Below, piece after piece: positions 1 through 5,679 of a stretch of 5,679 bases of DNA. The stretch is from assembly GCA_025355935.1 (NCBI GenBank), contig JANXYS010000158.1, forward strand, positions 1 to 5,679. The letters are read 5' to 3'. Numbering within the stretch: position 1 is the first letter of the stretch; each line of letters begins with the position of its first letter. This DNA comes from Chitinophagales bacterium. GTDB taxonomy: Bacteria; Bacteroidota; Bacteroidia; Chitinophagales; Chitinophagaceae. The notes beneath the pieces are model-generated. The model had not been told where the DNA came from. It made no database searches and saw only the letters and a program-made list of their open reading frames with translations. Position numbers and translations under genes: made by a program.

Positions 1-145
1 TTTTAAATATATAGAAGATAAGGTGATTCCTGAAATTATTAAACGGCAACATCCTGACGAAGAACTAAAAATGTGGGTCGCGGGATGTGCTACGGGAGAA
101 GAGGCTTACAGTCTAGCAATGTTGGTTTCGGAGCAGGTAACGCCG

Positions 146-148
146 TAA
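146..148 (+). other. In-frame TAA nonsense codon inside the CheR domain
   Basis: The reading frame from position 2 gives continuous CheR-like protein on both sides of this codon: SAM-binding glycine motif before, ATDID motif after. No reading-frame change is needed to join the two sides, which points to a single-base substitution (for example from GAA, CAA or AAA) and not an indel. Confidence 0.85.
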
Positions 149-966
149 CTGAAAAATACAGTTATTAAAATTTTTGCTACGGATATTGATACTGAGGCAC
201 TGGCCTTTGCGGGAGCCGGGCTGTATACCGCAGAAATGACAAAACACATATCTGCTGCACGCTTAGATCATTTTTTTATAGCAGATAGCGACCACTACAG
301 AGTAAAACCTTTTTTAAGGAAGATGGTTATTTTTGCGCAGCACGACCTAGTGAAAAATCCTCCCTATTGCAATATGCAGTTTATCAGCTGTCGGAATTTG
401 CTCATATATGTGACCCCGGTGTTACAGAAAAAAATCTATTTGATGTTGTTGTTCGGGCTAAAAGTTCATGGTTATTTATTCCTGGGCTCGAGCGAAAATC
501 CCAGCCCCATCATTGAAAATTTGGAAGTGTTGCAGAAACGCTTGAAGATTTATCGAAACATAGAAACAAAACGAACTGCCAGGTTTGATGTTTTTTCCTT
601 GCCGGATATGATGGACATTAAAAAGCGCGTACCAGACTTTATAAGCACAGATACAGCAAATAAAAATAACGGGCTTGACGAAGATATTAATGTAACCCTG
701 GTGAAGTCGATGGATGCTCTGCTGATTTGCGTGGACGACAATAACCAGGTAATTAAAACATACGGCGACACAAGCAGGTTTCTGCTTCAAAAGAATTTCA
801 ACCTTAACCTGGTTGAATTACTACCGCGATCATTGGGCATTGCTTTTAATGGTGTTAAAAATAGCAGTATAAAATCAGGCCATCGTGAAATGGTTCGCGG
901 GATAGCCATAGAATCGGGCCCCGAAATTAAACTCGTGTGCGTTGCTGTAGAGCGAATGGATACGTC

Positions 967-985
967 GAGATCTGAAGCAGATCTC
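967..985. repeat. Perfect 8-bp inverted repeat with 3-base loop inside coding sequence
   Basis: GAGATCTG, loop AAG, CAGATCTC. It lies inside the PAS-like region (coding ..SRSEADL..) and is not followed by a T run, so it is not a terminator. It is most likely chance within coding sequence. Confidence 0.5.
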
Positions 986-1066
986 TGGATAGTTACCTTT
1001 ACTGAAGATAAATCTCCAATAGATCCTGCGATCAATGCCAAAGCATTTGATGAGCGTGTATTCCTC

Positions 1067-1079
1067 GATGAAATATACC
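1067..1079 (+). other. Frameshift between the CheR/PAS frame and the coiled-coil/kinase frame
   Basis: Up to about 1072 the protein reads AFDERVFLDE in the CheR frame. From about 1071 the sensible protein, KYTLNMEEELKQVQEKL, lies one frame later. A one-base insertion or a two-base deletion in this interval would explain the change. The exact base cannot be placed without a homologue. There is no homopolymer run or classical slippery heptamer here that would suggest programmed frameshifting. Confidence 0.75.
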
Positions 1080-2375
1080 CTCAATATGGAGGAGGAGTTG
1101 AAACAGGTACAGGAAAAATTACATGCTGCGTATATTAAACTCAATACCTCTAACGAAAACATGCAGTCTTTTAATGAAGAACTGATTTCAACAAACGAAG
1201 AAATGCAAAGTACCAACGAGGAAATACAAAGCGTTAACGAAGAATTGCATTCTATCAATGCTGAATACCAGCTAAAAAATAAAGAGCTCGGACAAAGTAA
1301 TGATGACCTCAATAATTATTTTCGTAGTAATATCAACGGTCTGCTGTTTGTAAATAAAGACCTGCTACTGATGAAATTTTCTCCGGGCACGGTCAAGCAG
1401 ATTAATTTGCTTCCGAGTGATGTTGGACGGCCACTTAGTAATATTTCCACCAATATTAAAATGGAAACTATCATTGAGGACATCCGCACAGTGCTGGCAA
1501 CAGGCAATATTGTAAGCAAAGAGATTCAGACAAGCAATGGCAGATGGTACCAGATCATGTCGATGCCTTACACACAGTCAGATAATAGCTTAACCGGGGC
1601 CATTATAACTTTCAACGATATAAGCGACTTAAAAGAAACACAACACGAACTTGATAAGAAAAACCTGAGCCTGCTGAGAATCAATGAAGACCTCGATAAC
1701 TTTGTGCACACCACATCTCACGATCTTCTTGCGCCCCTTTCAAATATTGAGATGAGCATCGAGCTAATGAACACACTGGAGGTGCCTGACCCGGAATTAA
1801 ATAAGTTTTTAAGGGTAATTAATTCGTCTATCAAAAAATTCCGCAGCCTAATAACTGATATTGCGACGGTGGCAAAATTAGAATCAGGCCTTGTTACCAC
1901 GGACATCATAAAACTGGAAGAACTTCTTAATGATATTGAGTGGAGCCTGGAAAGTAAAATCAAAGCGGCTAACGCAGTGATCCAAAGGAACTTTGAAATC
2001 AAGGAACTGGCTTTCAGCCGGAAAAATCTCCGCAGTATTTTATTCAATCTAATTTCAAACAGCATTAAATTCCGGTCCGCCGAATCTCCGGTAATCGTTG
2101 TTAGCTGTATTCAGAGCGGCGATAAAATAATACTGACCGTTGAAGACAATGGCATTGGCATTGCAGGCGAACAAATTGAAAAGATATTTGAACTATATGG
2201 CAGGGTCGATAATACCATCGAAGGTCATGGGATTGGGCTTTACCTGGCTAAAAAAATTATTGAGTCTTCAGGCGGAGAAATTCTTGTTGAAAGCGAGATA
2301 AATAAAGGATCTAAATTTACCGTTTATCTGCAACAGCAAACAAAGGTATCAGCATCAAAGCCAGTTTTAAATTAA
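1068..2375 (+). CDS. Coiled-coil / PAS / HisKA-HATPase histidine kinase, the detached C-terminal half of the CheB/CheR-kinase fusion
   Basis: This is the kinase part of the same ancestral gene. In order it holds a long coiled coil of NEE-type heptads (1152-1298), a PAS domain (about 1305-1635, starting at NNYFRSNINGLLFV and ending at FNDISDLKETQ), a HisKA dimerisation domain with the phosphoacceptor in SHDLLAPLSNIE (His codon 1719-1721), and an HATPase_c domain. The HATPase_c has an N box NLISNSIKF (Asn codons 2046 and 2058), DNGIGI and GHGIGLYLAKK. All catalytic motifs are present, so the module looks able to autophosphorylate. There is no membrane segment, so the protein should be cytoplasmic. 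The true start is uncertain. ATG 1035 gives the longest frame, but its first 11 residues overlap the CheR frame and do not look like the family. ATG 1068 and ATG 1086 are where family-like sequence begins, and none of these has a clear ribosome site. It may be non-expressed remnant DNA, a re-initiated stand-alone kinase, or part of an intact gene if the frameshift is an error. Confidence 0.75.
   Translation: MKYTLNMEEELKQVQEKLHAAYIKLNTSNENMQSFNEELISTNEEMQSTNEEIQSVNEELHSINAEYQLKNKELGQSNDDLNNYFRSNINGLLFVNKDLLLMKFSPGTVKQINLLPSDVGRPLSNISTNIKMETIIEDIRTVLATGNIVSKEIQTSNGRWYQIMSMPYTQSDNSLTGAIITFNDISDLKETQHELDKKNLSLLRINEDLDNFVHTTSHDLLAPLSNIEMSIELMNTLEVPDPELNKFLRVINSSIKKFRSLITDIATVAKLESGLVTTDIIKLEELLNDIEWSLESKIKAANAVIQRNFEIKELAFSRKNLRSILFNLISNSIKFRSAESPVIVVSCIQSGDKIILTVEDNGIGIAGEQIEKIFELYGRVDNTIEGHGIGLYLAKKIIESSGGEILVESEINKGSKFTVYLQQQTKVSASKPVLN
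1152..1298 (+). repeat. Seven consecutive 21-base units coding coiled-coil heptads (NEExxST type)
   Basis: Translated in the kinase frame, seven heptads each start with Asn: NENMQSF, NEELIST, NEEMQST, NEEIQSV, NEELHSI, NAEYQLK, NKELGQS, followed by NDDL. The DNA units are degenerate, so protein-level selection maintains them and not recent tandem duplication. This helix is a known hallmark of CheB/CheR-PAS-kinase fusions and probably joins the methyltransferase half to the PAS-kinase half as a dimeric signalling helix. Confidence 0.85.
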
Positions 2376-2542
2376 AGCAATCAGGGTATGCATTTGAGAT
2401 AATTTTGCAATTTTCATTTGGCAATGATGAGGTTAATCAGAAATCCGAATCCAGTAAATCCTTTTTTGGTGCGTTTGCTTTTTTATTATTCTATCTCCTG
2501 CTTTGCCCTGTTAACTGTGTTTATAGCATCCTGGCATATCAG
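2376..2542. other. Intergenic gap between convergent genes; no gene or terminator recognised
   Basis: The two flanking genes end toward each other here. I looked for a stem followed by a T run on either strand. Two T-rich tracts occur (2461-2467 and 2479-2486) but no stable stem precedes them. The nearest inverted pair is a 6-bp match (CAGTTA near 2530 with TAACTG near 2513) with a wide loop, which is too weak to call. No RNA gene is evident. Confidence 0.5.
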
Positions 2543-3991
2543 TTAGTCTACATCTGCTGTCATATCGTTACTATTAACTTTAAGCGGCAGATAGATAGCG
2601 ATTTCGCAACCGTTTCCGGGGGAGGCTTCTATCTCGAATTTGCCGGAAAATAACTCGGCACGACGCTTTATATTACTAAGTCCGATCCCTTGCTTGACAA
2701 TTGATGGATCAAAGCCAATTCCATTGTCAGAAATCCACATTTTTAAACTATCATGGTGTACGAGTACATCAATTTCTATAGTGGTTGCCTTAGCGTGCTT
2801 AAAAATATTTCGTAATTGTTCCTGGAGAATCCGGTAGAGGTTAAGCTGCATTTCCTGGCTTAGCAGGTGCTTGTTTACATCTTCATGGAAATACAAAGAA
2901 ATTTCGTAACGATCGCCGAGATTAAAATCCTTGAGGAGAATCTTAAAGGAATCTTCGAGTGTTGAATCTACAAAGAAGGCAGGTGCCAGCCGATGTGAAA
3001 GGTTCCGGATTTCATTTGAAGCAAGAATAATATAATTCTTACATTGTTCATAAAATTCAATTCCGCGGGGTGCCAGGTCCTGCTTTAGCATACCCAGGGT
3101 TAGCTGGCTGGTGGCCAGTATCTGGCAAACATTATCATGTAACTCTCCTCCAATTTCATATCGTTCATCTTCCTGCGTTTTTATGATGGCTTTCGTCATC
3201 TTATTTTCGAAATATAGTTTTTCGGTAACGTCAATTGCTATAACAGAACGACATGCTCTTTCTTCCACAAACACCTCGCTGCTGTAAACTTCAACTTCCA
3301 TCATCTCGCCCGATTTTTTATGGTGTCGAAATCGACCTGAAAGTAGAGGCTGGTCAGGAAAAAAAGTTTTAGTAGTGATTGTGTTCTGCACCTTATCCTT
3401 GTCTTCAGGCGGACGTATGTCCATAATTGTCATGGACAAAAATTCATGTTCGCTATATCCGTAATGATTGATTGCTGCCAGGTTAACCTGTAGAAATGCA
3501 AAACTAACAGGATCGTACAACCACATTGGCTGCGGACTAAGATTAAATAGATTGCTAAATTTAAGCTCTGACGCTTTTAATTTTTTGTTATTACGGTTAC
3601 GCTCCAGGTTATAAAGCAAACTCTTATAAAGCATTAGCGCAGTGATGTCGTCTTTTATCAGGTAATCAGATACCCCCATTGAAAGAGACTTAATACTGAA
3701 GTCGAGATCCGCGTAACCACTTAAAACAATCAGCGGGCAGTCGGGGCACACTTTCGACAATTCTAGAATGAGTTCCGCACCACTTTTATCGGGAAGGGAG
3801 AGGTCCAGTAACACTATGTCATAACCGTATATGTTGTTATCTGACAGCCTTGCCATTGCTTCCGCAAAAGTTCTTGCGGTAGTTATGTGCAGCGTTTCAA
3901 AGTACTCTTCAAGGTAATCGGTGATAAGCATTATATCGCCTTCGTTATCTTCGATTACTAAAATGTCAAGGGCGGTTTTGTCTTTTATCAT
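2543..3991 (-). CDS. Receiver-PAS-histidine kinase protein (N-terminal REC, HisKA_3/NarL-type kinase)
   Basis: A 482-residue protein with ATG start and TAA stop. Residues ~9-125 form a receiver domain: acidic pair E14/D15, phosphoacceptor D63 in LLDLSLPDKSG, S91 and K113. Residues ~143-260 form a PAS domain starting at SELKFSNLFN. Residues ~270-345 form a HisKA_3 dimerisation domain with the phosphoacceptor H285 in GGELHDNVCQ. Residues ~375-470 form the HATPase_c domain (EQLRNIFKHAKA, SDNGIGFD, QGIGLSNIKRRAEL). No membrane segment or signal peptide is seen, so it should be cytoplasmic. HisKA_3 kinases normally phosphorylate NarL/LuxR-type regulators, but none is in the window. The receiver at the front suggests that phosphorylation from another kinase gates this kinase's activity (inference). 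Its start codon overlaps the stop of the upstream response regulator gene, so the two are surely co-transcribed and probably translationally coupled. All key residues are present and the length is complete. Confidence 0.93.
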   Translation of the reverse strand: MIKDKTALDILVIEDNEGDIMLITDYLEEYFETLHITTARTFAEAMARLSDNNIYGYDIVLLDLSLPDKSGAELILELSKVCPDCPLIVLSGYADLDFSIKSLSMGVSDYLIKDDITALMLYKSLLYNLERNRNNKKLKASELKFSNLFNLSPQPMWLYDPVSFAFLQVNLAAINHYGYSEHEFLSMTIMDIRPPEDKDKVQNTITTKTFFPDQPLLSGRFRHHKKSGEMMEVEVYSSEVFVEERACRSVIAIDVTEKLYFENKMTKAIIKTQEDERYEIGGELHDNVCQILATSQLTLGMLKQDLAPRGIEFYEQCKNYIILASNEIRNLSHRLAPAFFVDSTLEDSFKILLKDFNLGDRYEISLYFHEDVNKHLLSQEMQLNLYRILQEQLRNIFKHAKATTIEIDVLVHHDSLKMWISDNGIGFDPSIVKQGIGLSNIKRRAELFSGKFEIEASPGNGCEIAIYLPLKVNSNDMTADVD

Positions 3992-3993
3992 CA
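3989..3993 (-). promoter_or_regulatory. TGATG stop/start overlap coupling two genes
   Basis: Read on the minus strand, the response regulator ends in TGA (3993-3991) and the receiver-PAS-kinase begins with ATG (3991-3989), sharing one base. This arrangement usually means that ribosomes finishing the first gene re-initiate on the second, keeping the two products in proportion. It also fixes the start of the downstream gene. Confidence 0.8.
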
Positions 3994-4428
3994 GGTTCCG
4001 TTTTGAACTGGAAGCGTAACGATCGAAGTCCAGAAATTTTCTATTTGTGTTACAATTTCCTGGTAATTTTCAGGCTCGATTGGTTTTGTAATAAAACAGT
4101 TCGCATAGTTTTCATAACAACGGCTGATATCTTCCGGTGACGAGGACGTGGTAAGCATGATCACGGGGATTTTCCTCAATTGAGGATCTGCCTTTATAAA
4201 TTTCAGCACTTCAACCCCGTTGCGTTTAGGGATATTAATGTCGAGCAGCAACAGATCCGGTAATTGAGCGTTTGCATATTTGCCTTGCCTCGTAACGAAA
4301 TCAATCGCTTCTTTACCATCTTTTACATAAGAGAGGTGAGTTTTAATTTTTGCATCTTCAAAAGCTTCAGAAGTGAGCAGAATATCTCCTTCATTATCTT
4401 CCACTAATAATATGTGAACGGGGCGCAT
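3991..4428 (-). CDS. Single-domain response regulator, Rcp1/CheY-like
   Basis: A 145-residue protein that is only a receiver domain, with no DNA-binding or enzymatic output. Key residues are all present: acidic pocket E10/D11, phosphoacceptor D63 in LLLLDINIPKRNG, T93 in MLTTSSSPEDI, and K115 in FITKPIEPENY. The opening ILLVEDNEGDILLT, the IPKRNG loop and the SSSPEDI stretch are typical of the Rcp1-type receivers that often sit beside phytochrome-like or PAS histidine kinases. The likely role is to accept phosphate from the kinase encoded just upstream and pass it on or act by protein contact; a phosphorelay to the next gene's kinase is an inference. The start ATG (4428-4426) is preceded by no clear Shine-Dalgarno sequence, as is common in Bacteroidota. 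It lies 67 bases after the upstream kinase and overlaps the downstream kinase by one base. Confidence 0.93.
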   Translation of the reverse strand: MRPVHILLVEDNEGDILLTSEAFEDAKIKTHLSYVKDGKEAIDFVTRQGKYANAQLPDLLLLDINIPKRNGVEVLKFIKADPQLRKIPVIMLTTSSSPEDISRCYENYANCFITKPIEPENYQEIVTQIENFWTSIVTLPVQNGT

Positions 4429-4443
4429 AGGGGATCAGATTAT

Positions 4444-4474
4444 TAAAAGTAAGTTAACCTTAATTTCACAAAAA
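4444..4474 (-). promoter_or_regulatory. Possible Bacteroidota-type promoter ahead of the response regulator
   Basis: On the minus strand the 67-base gap contains TTTTTG (4474-4469), then 17 bases, then TACTTTTA (4451-4444). This resembles the Bacteroidota -33 TTTG / -7 TAnnTTTG pattern with one mismatch at the last G. A transcript would start only about 10 bases before the ATG at 4428. It would let the response regulator and downstream kinase be expressed separately from the upstream kinase. AT-rich DNA gives such matches by chance, so this is tentative. Confidence 0.3.
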
Positions 4475-4495
4475 GAATTTTGGAGGGTATTAATA

Positions 4496-5679
4496 TTACA
4501 GTTTAGGCAAACTAAGGTAGAACGTACTGCCCATGCCTCTTTCAGATTCCAGCCTGATTTTCCCACCCATGTTGTCTACAATTTTCTTTACTATTGCCAG
4601 CCCAATACCCGTGCCGGAGTACTCATCTTTATTGTGCAGGCGTTGAAAAATAATAAAAATTTTCTCGTGGAATTCCGGTTCAATACCAATACCATTATCA
4701 CTAATCATTATTTCCCATGATGTTTCCTCTTCCCGACTAGCTATTTGGATCTCGGGCAATAAGTCGTCTCTACGATATTTTAATGCATTACTTAAAAGAT
4801 TCTGTAAAACCTGCCTGACAGGCGCCCTTGACCCCAACAGGGCTGGCATTTTCCCCACTGTAATTGATGCCCCTGTTTCTTCTATTTGCCTTGCAAATAG
4901 CACGAGAATGTCTTCAAGCACGTCGTTCAGGTCCACTTTTTCAATCTTTTCGTCCCAACGCCCCGCGCGTGAAAATTCGAGCAGATCGAGAATTATTTGC
5001 CGCATCCTAACAGCGCCATCAACAGCAAAATGGATATACTGTTTGCCCTTATCGTCTATAACATCACTATACTTCTTTTCGAGTTGTTTGATGAAACTAG
5101 TAATCATTCGGAGCGGTTCCTGCAAATCATGAGACGCAACATAAGCGAATTGTTCCAGCTCCTGGTTGGAGATTGCAAGCTCCTTCGCCTGTTTTATAAG
5201 GTTTTGATTCAAATCTTTTAGTTGAATTTCAACCAATTTCCTCGCCGTAATATCACGGATGAATGCACAGAAAAATTCGTCGTTTTCCTGTTTTATCGGA
5301 ATAACAGCAAGTTCGATGGGAAACTCCTCGCCATTTTTTCTTTTCCCCCGTAAATCTAAAATTTTATTGAACACTTCCCCCTTACCCGTCTTTAAGTAGT
5401 TAATGAGGCCATTATCGTGCATCTGCCTGTATTTTTCGGGCACAATATAATCTGACAGTTTTTCACCCAATATTTCAGGTTCCGTCCAACCGAATATATT
5501 TTCTGCCTGTGGATTCCAGAAAATTACATCCCCCTCATGATTCATACAAACAATTGCATCAAGAGCGGCAGACATAATTAGCCTGTTTTTTTCCTCGTTC
5601 ACCCTGATACGCTCCTCCGCTTCTTTTTTTAGAGTAGAATCTTTAAGATAAACTGAGAGCCCTCTTGAGGTAGGATAAA
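4496..5679 (-). CDS. PAS sensor histidine kinase (HisKA/HATPase_c), N-terminus beyond the right edge
   Basis: The C-terminal ~394 residues of a cytoplasmic-looking sensor kinase. A GTG at 5602-5600 could serve as a start, but the same frame stays open to the edge. It encodes YPTSRGLSVYLKDST and then LKKEAEERIR, the typical end of one PAS domain and the linker to the next, so I call the gene partial and multi-PAS. Counting from that GTG: PAS at ~3-125 (SAALDAIVCMNHEGDVIFWN to FIRDITARK); a short coiled linker; HisKA with phosphoacceptor H158 in YVASHDLQEPLRM; HATPase_c with N box NLLSNALKY (N268, N272), SDNGIGIEP, IFIIFQRLH and GTGIGLAIVKK; stop TAA. Every catalytic motif is intact. The SHDLQEPLR H box is typical of PAS and phytochrome-like kinases that pair with Rcp1-type receivers, and such a receiver is the next gene. 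The sensed signal is unknown; GAF, PHY or more PAS domains may lie outside. Confidence 0.9.
   Translation of the reverse strand, partial: YPTSRGLSVYLKDSTLKKEAEERIRVNEEKNRLIMSAALDAIVCMNHEGDVIFWNPQAENIFGWTEPEILGEKLSDYIVPEKYRQMHDNGLINYLKTGKGEVFNKILDLRGKRKNGEEFPIELAVIPIKQENDEFFCAFIRDITARKLVEIQLKDLNQNLIKQAKELAISNQELEQFAYVASHDLQEPLRMITSFIKQLEKKYSDVIDDKGKQYIHFAVDGAVRMRQIILDLLEFSRAGRWDEKIEKVDLNDVLEDILVLFARQIEETGASITVGKMPALLGSRAPVRQVLQNLLSNALKYRRDDLLPEIQIASREEETSWEIMISDNGIGIEPEFHEKIFIIFQRLHNKDEYSGTGIGLAIVKKIVDNMGGKIRLESERGMGSTFYLSLPKL

Larger units (their letters stand above)
2..1138 (+). pseudogene. CheR-type methyltransferase + PAS-like segment of a CheB/CheR-PAS-histidine kinase fusion, 5'-partial, broken by a stop and a frameshift
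   Basis: The frame is open from the left edge, so the gene starts outside the window, probably with a CheB-like domain. Visible CheR-family signatures are the SAM-binding WVAGCATGEEAYS (74-112), ATDID (176-190), the CRNLLIY motif (389-409) and GYLFLGSSE (470-496). Members of this family use S-adenosylmethionine to methylate glutamates on receptors. A weaker PAS-like segment follows at about 683-1003. An in-frame TAA at 146-148 separates the SAM motif from ATDID. The sequence on both sides reads as one domain (TP-stop-LKNTVIKIFATDID), so one base change such as GAA to TAA explains it. Near 1067-1079 the homologous reading moves to the next frame, and this frame runs into a TAA at 1136-1138 after a meaningless tail (YGGGVETG...). 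The first ATG after the stop, at 236, lies inside the domain and is not a believable start. An active methyltransferase is unlikely unless the lesions are sequence errors. Confidence 0.8.

Noticed and set aside
967..985. 8-bp perfect inverted repeat as a terminator or operator
   Set aside because: It lies inside coding sequence far from any gene start and lacks a T run after it.
1067..1079. Programmed ribosomal frameshift joining the CheR and kinase halves
   Set aside because: No slippery heptamer, homopolymer run or downstream stem is visible. The same gene also carries an independent nonsense codon, so mutation or sequence error is simpler.
1086..1100. GGAGGAGGAG tract that looks like a strong Shine-Dalgarno sequence
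   Set aside because: It encodes the conserved Glu run at the start of the coiled coil (MEEELKQ) and has no properly spaced start codon after it that fits the family; Bacteroidota also rarely rely on such sites.
476..1312. Several antisense open frames opposite the CheR/kinase gene
   Set aside because: They are shadow frames of the + strand coding sequence, with low-complexity Ser/Leu-rich translations and no recognisable domain.
2405..2653. A + strand 82-codon open frame with a hydrophobic middle, resembling a small membrane protein
   Set aside because: It needs a TTG start without a ribosome site and overlaps the 3' end of the well-supported minus-strand kinase by 111 bases. The hydrophobic stretch comes from T-rich intergenic DNA. 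The protein matches no family I recognise.
3991..4428. Recent duplication between the single receiver and the receiver of the adjacent kinase
   Set aside because: Both share the EDNEGDI opening and the overall fold, but the remaining sequence diverges strongly; the shared motif is general for this receiver type.
4908..5221. Short + strand open frames opposite the right-edge kinase
   Set aside because: They lie wholly inside the HisKA/HATPase coding region of the minus-strand kinase, whose motifs are unambiguous.

Overview
The window looks like part of a Bacteroidota chromosome, most likely of the Sphingobacteriaceae type (Pedobacter/Mucilaginibacter-like). The reasons are AT-leaning DNA, gene starts without strong Shine-Dalgarno sequences, a CheB/CheR-PAS-kinase fusion with the NEExQST heptad coiled coil, and dense soluble two-component signalling genes. 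The genus is inference; no RNA gene or marker fixes it. I see no mobile element, CRISPR array, RNA gene or obviously foreign block.

Left half, + strand (1-2375): the 3' part of one large gene for a CheR-type methyltransferase / PAS / coiled-coil / PAS / histidine kinase protein. It enters from outside the window. It carries two separate lesions: an in-frame TAA at 146-148 inside the CheR domain, and a frameshift near 1067-1079 just before the coiled coil. The methyltransferase half is therefore annotated as a pseudogene segment. The kinase half is a long intact open frame that might still be made by itself. Both lesions could instead be assembly or base-calling errors.

Middle (2376-2542): a 167-base gap between convergent genes, with no convincing terminator or gene.

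Right half, - strand (5679 down to 2543): three signalling genes in one direction. First comes the C-terminal part of a PAS sensor histidine kinase, whose frame is open through the right edge. After a 67-base gap comes a 145-residue single-domain Rcp1/CheY-like response regulator. Its stop overlaps the start of the next gene (TGATG), a 482-residue protein with an N-terminal receiver, a PAS domain and a NarL-type (HisKA_3) kinase module. A plausible reading is a phosphorelay in which the upstream PAS kinase phosphorylates the small receiver and/or the N-terminal receiver of the third protein, and this modulates the third protein's kinase. No DNA-binding output regulator lies in the window, so the end point of the pathway is not visible.

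I find no undescribed system. The points most worth a second look are the double-broken fusion gene, the kinase that continues past the right edge, and the translationally coupled regulator/kinase pair.
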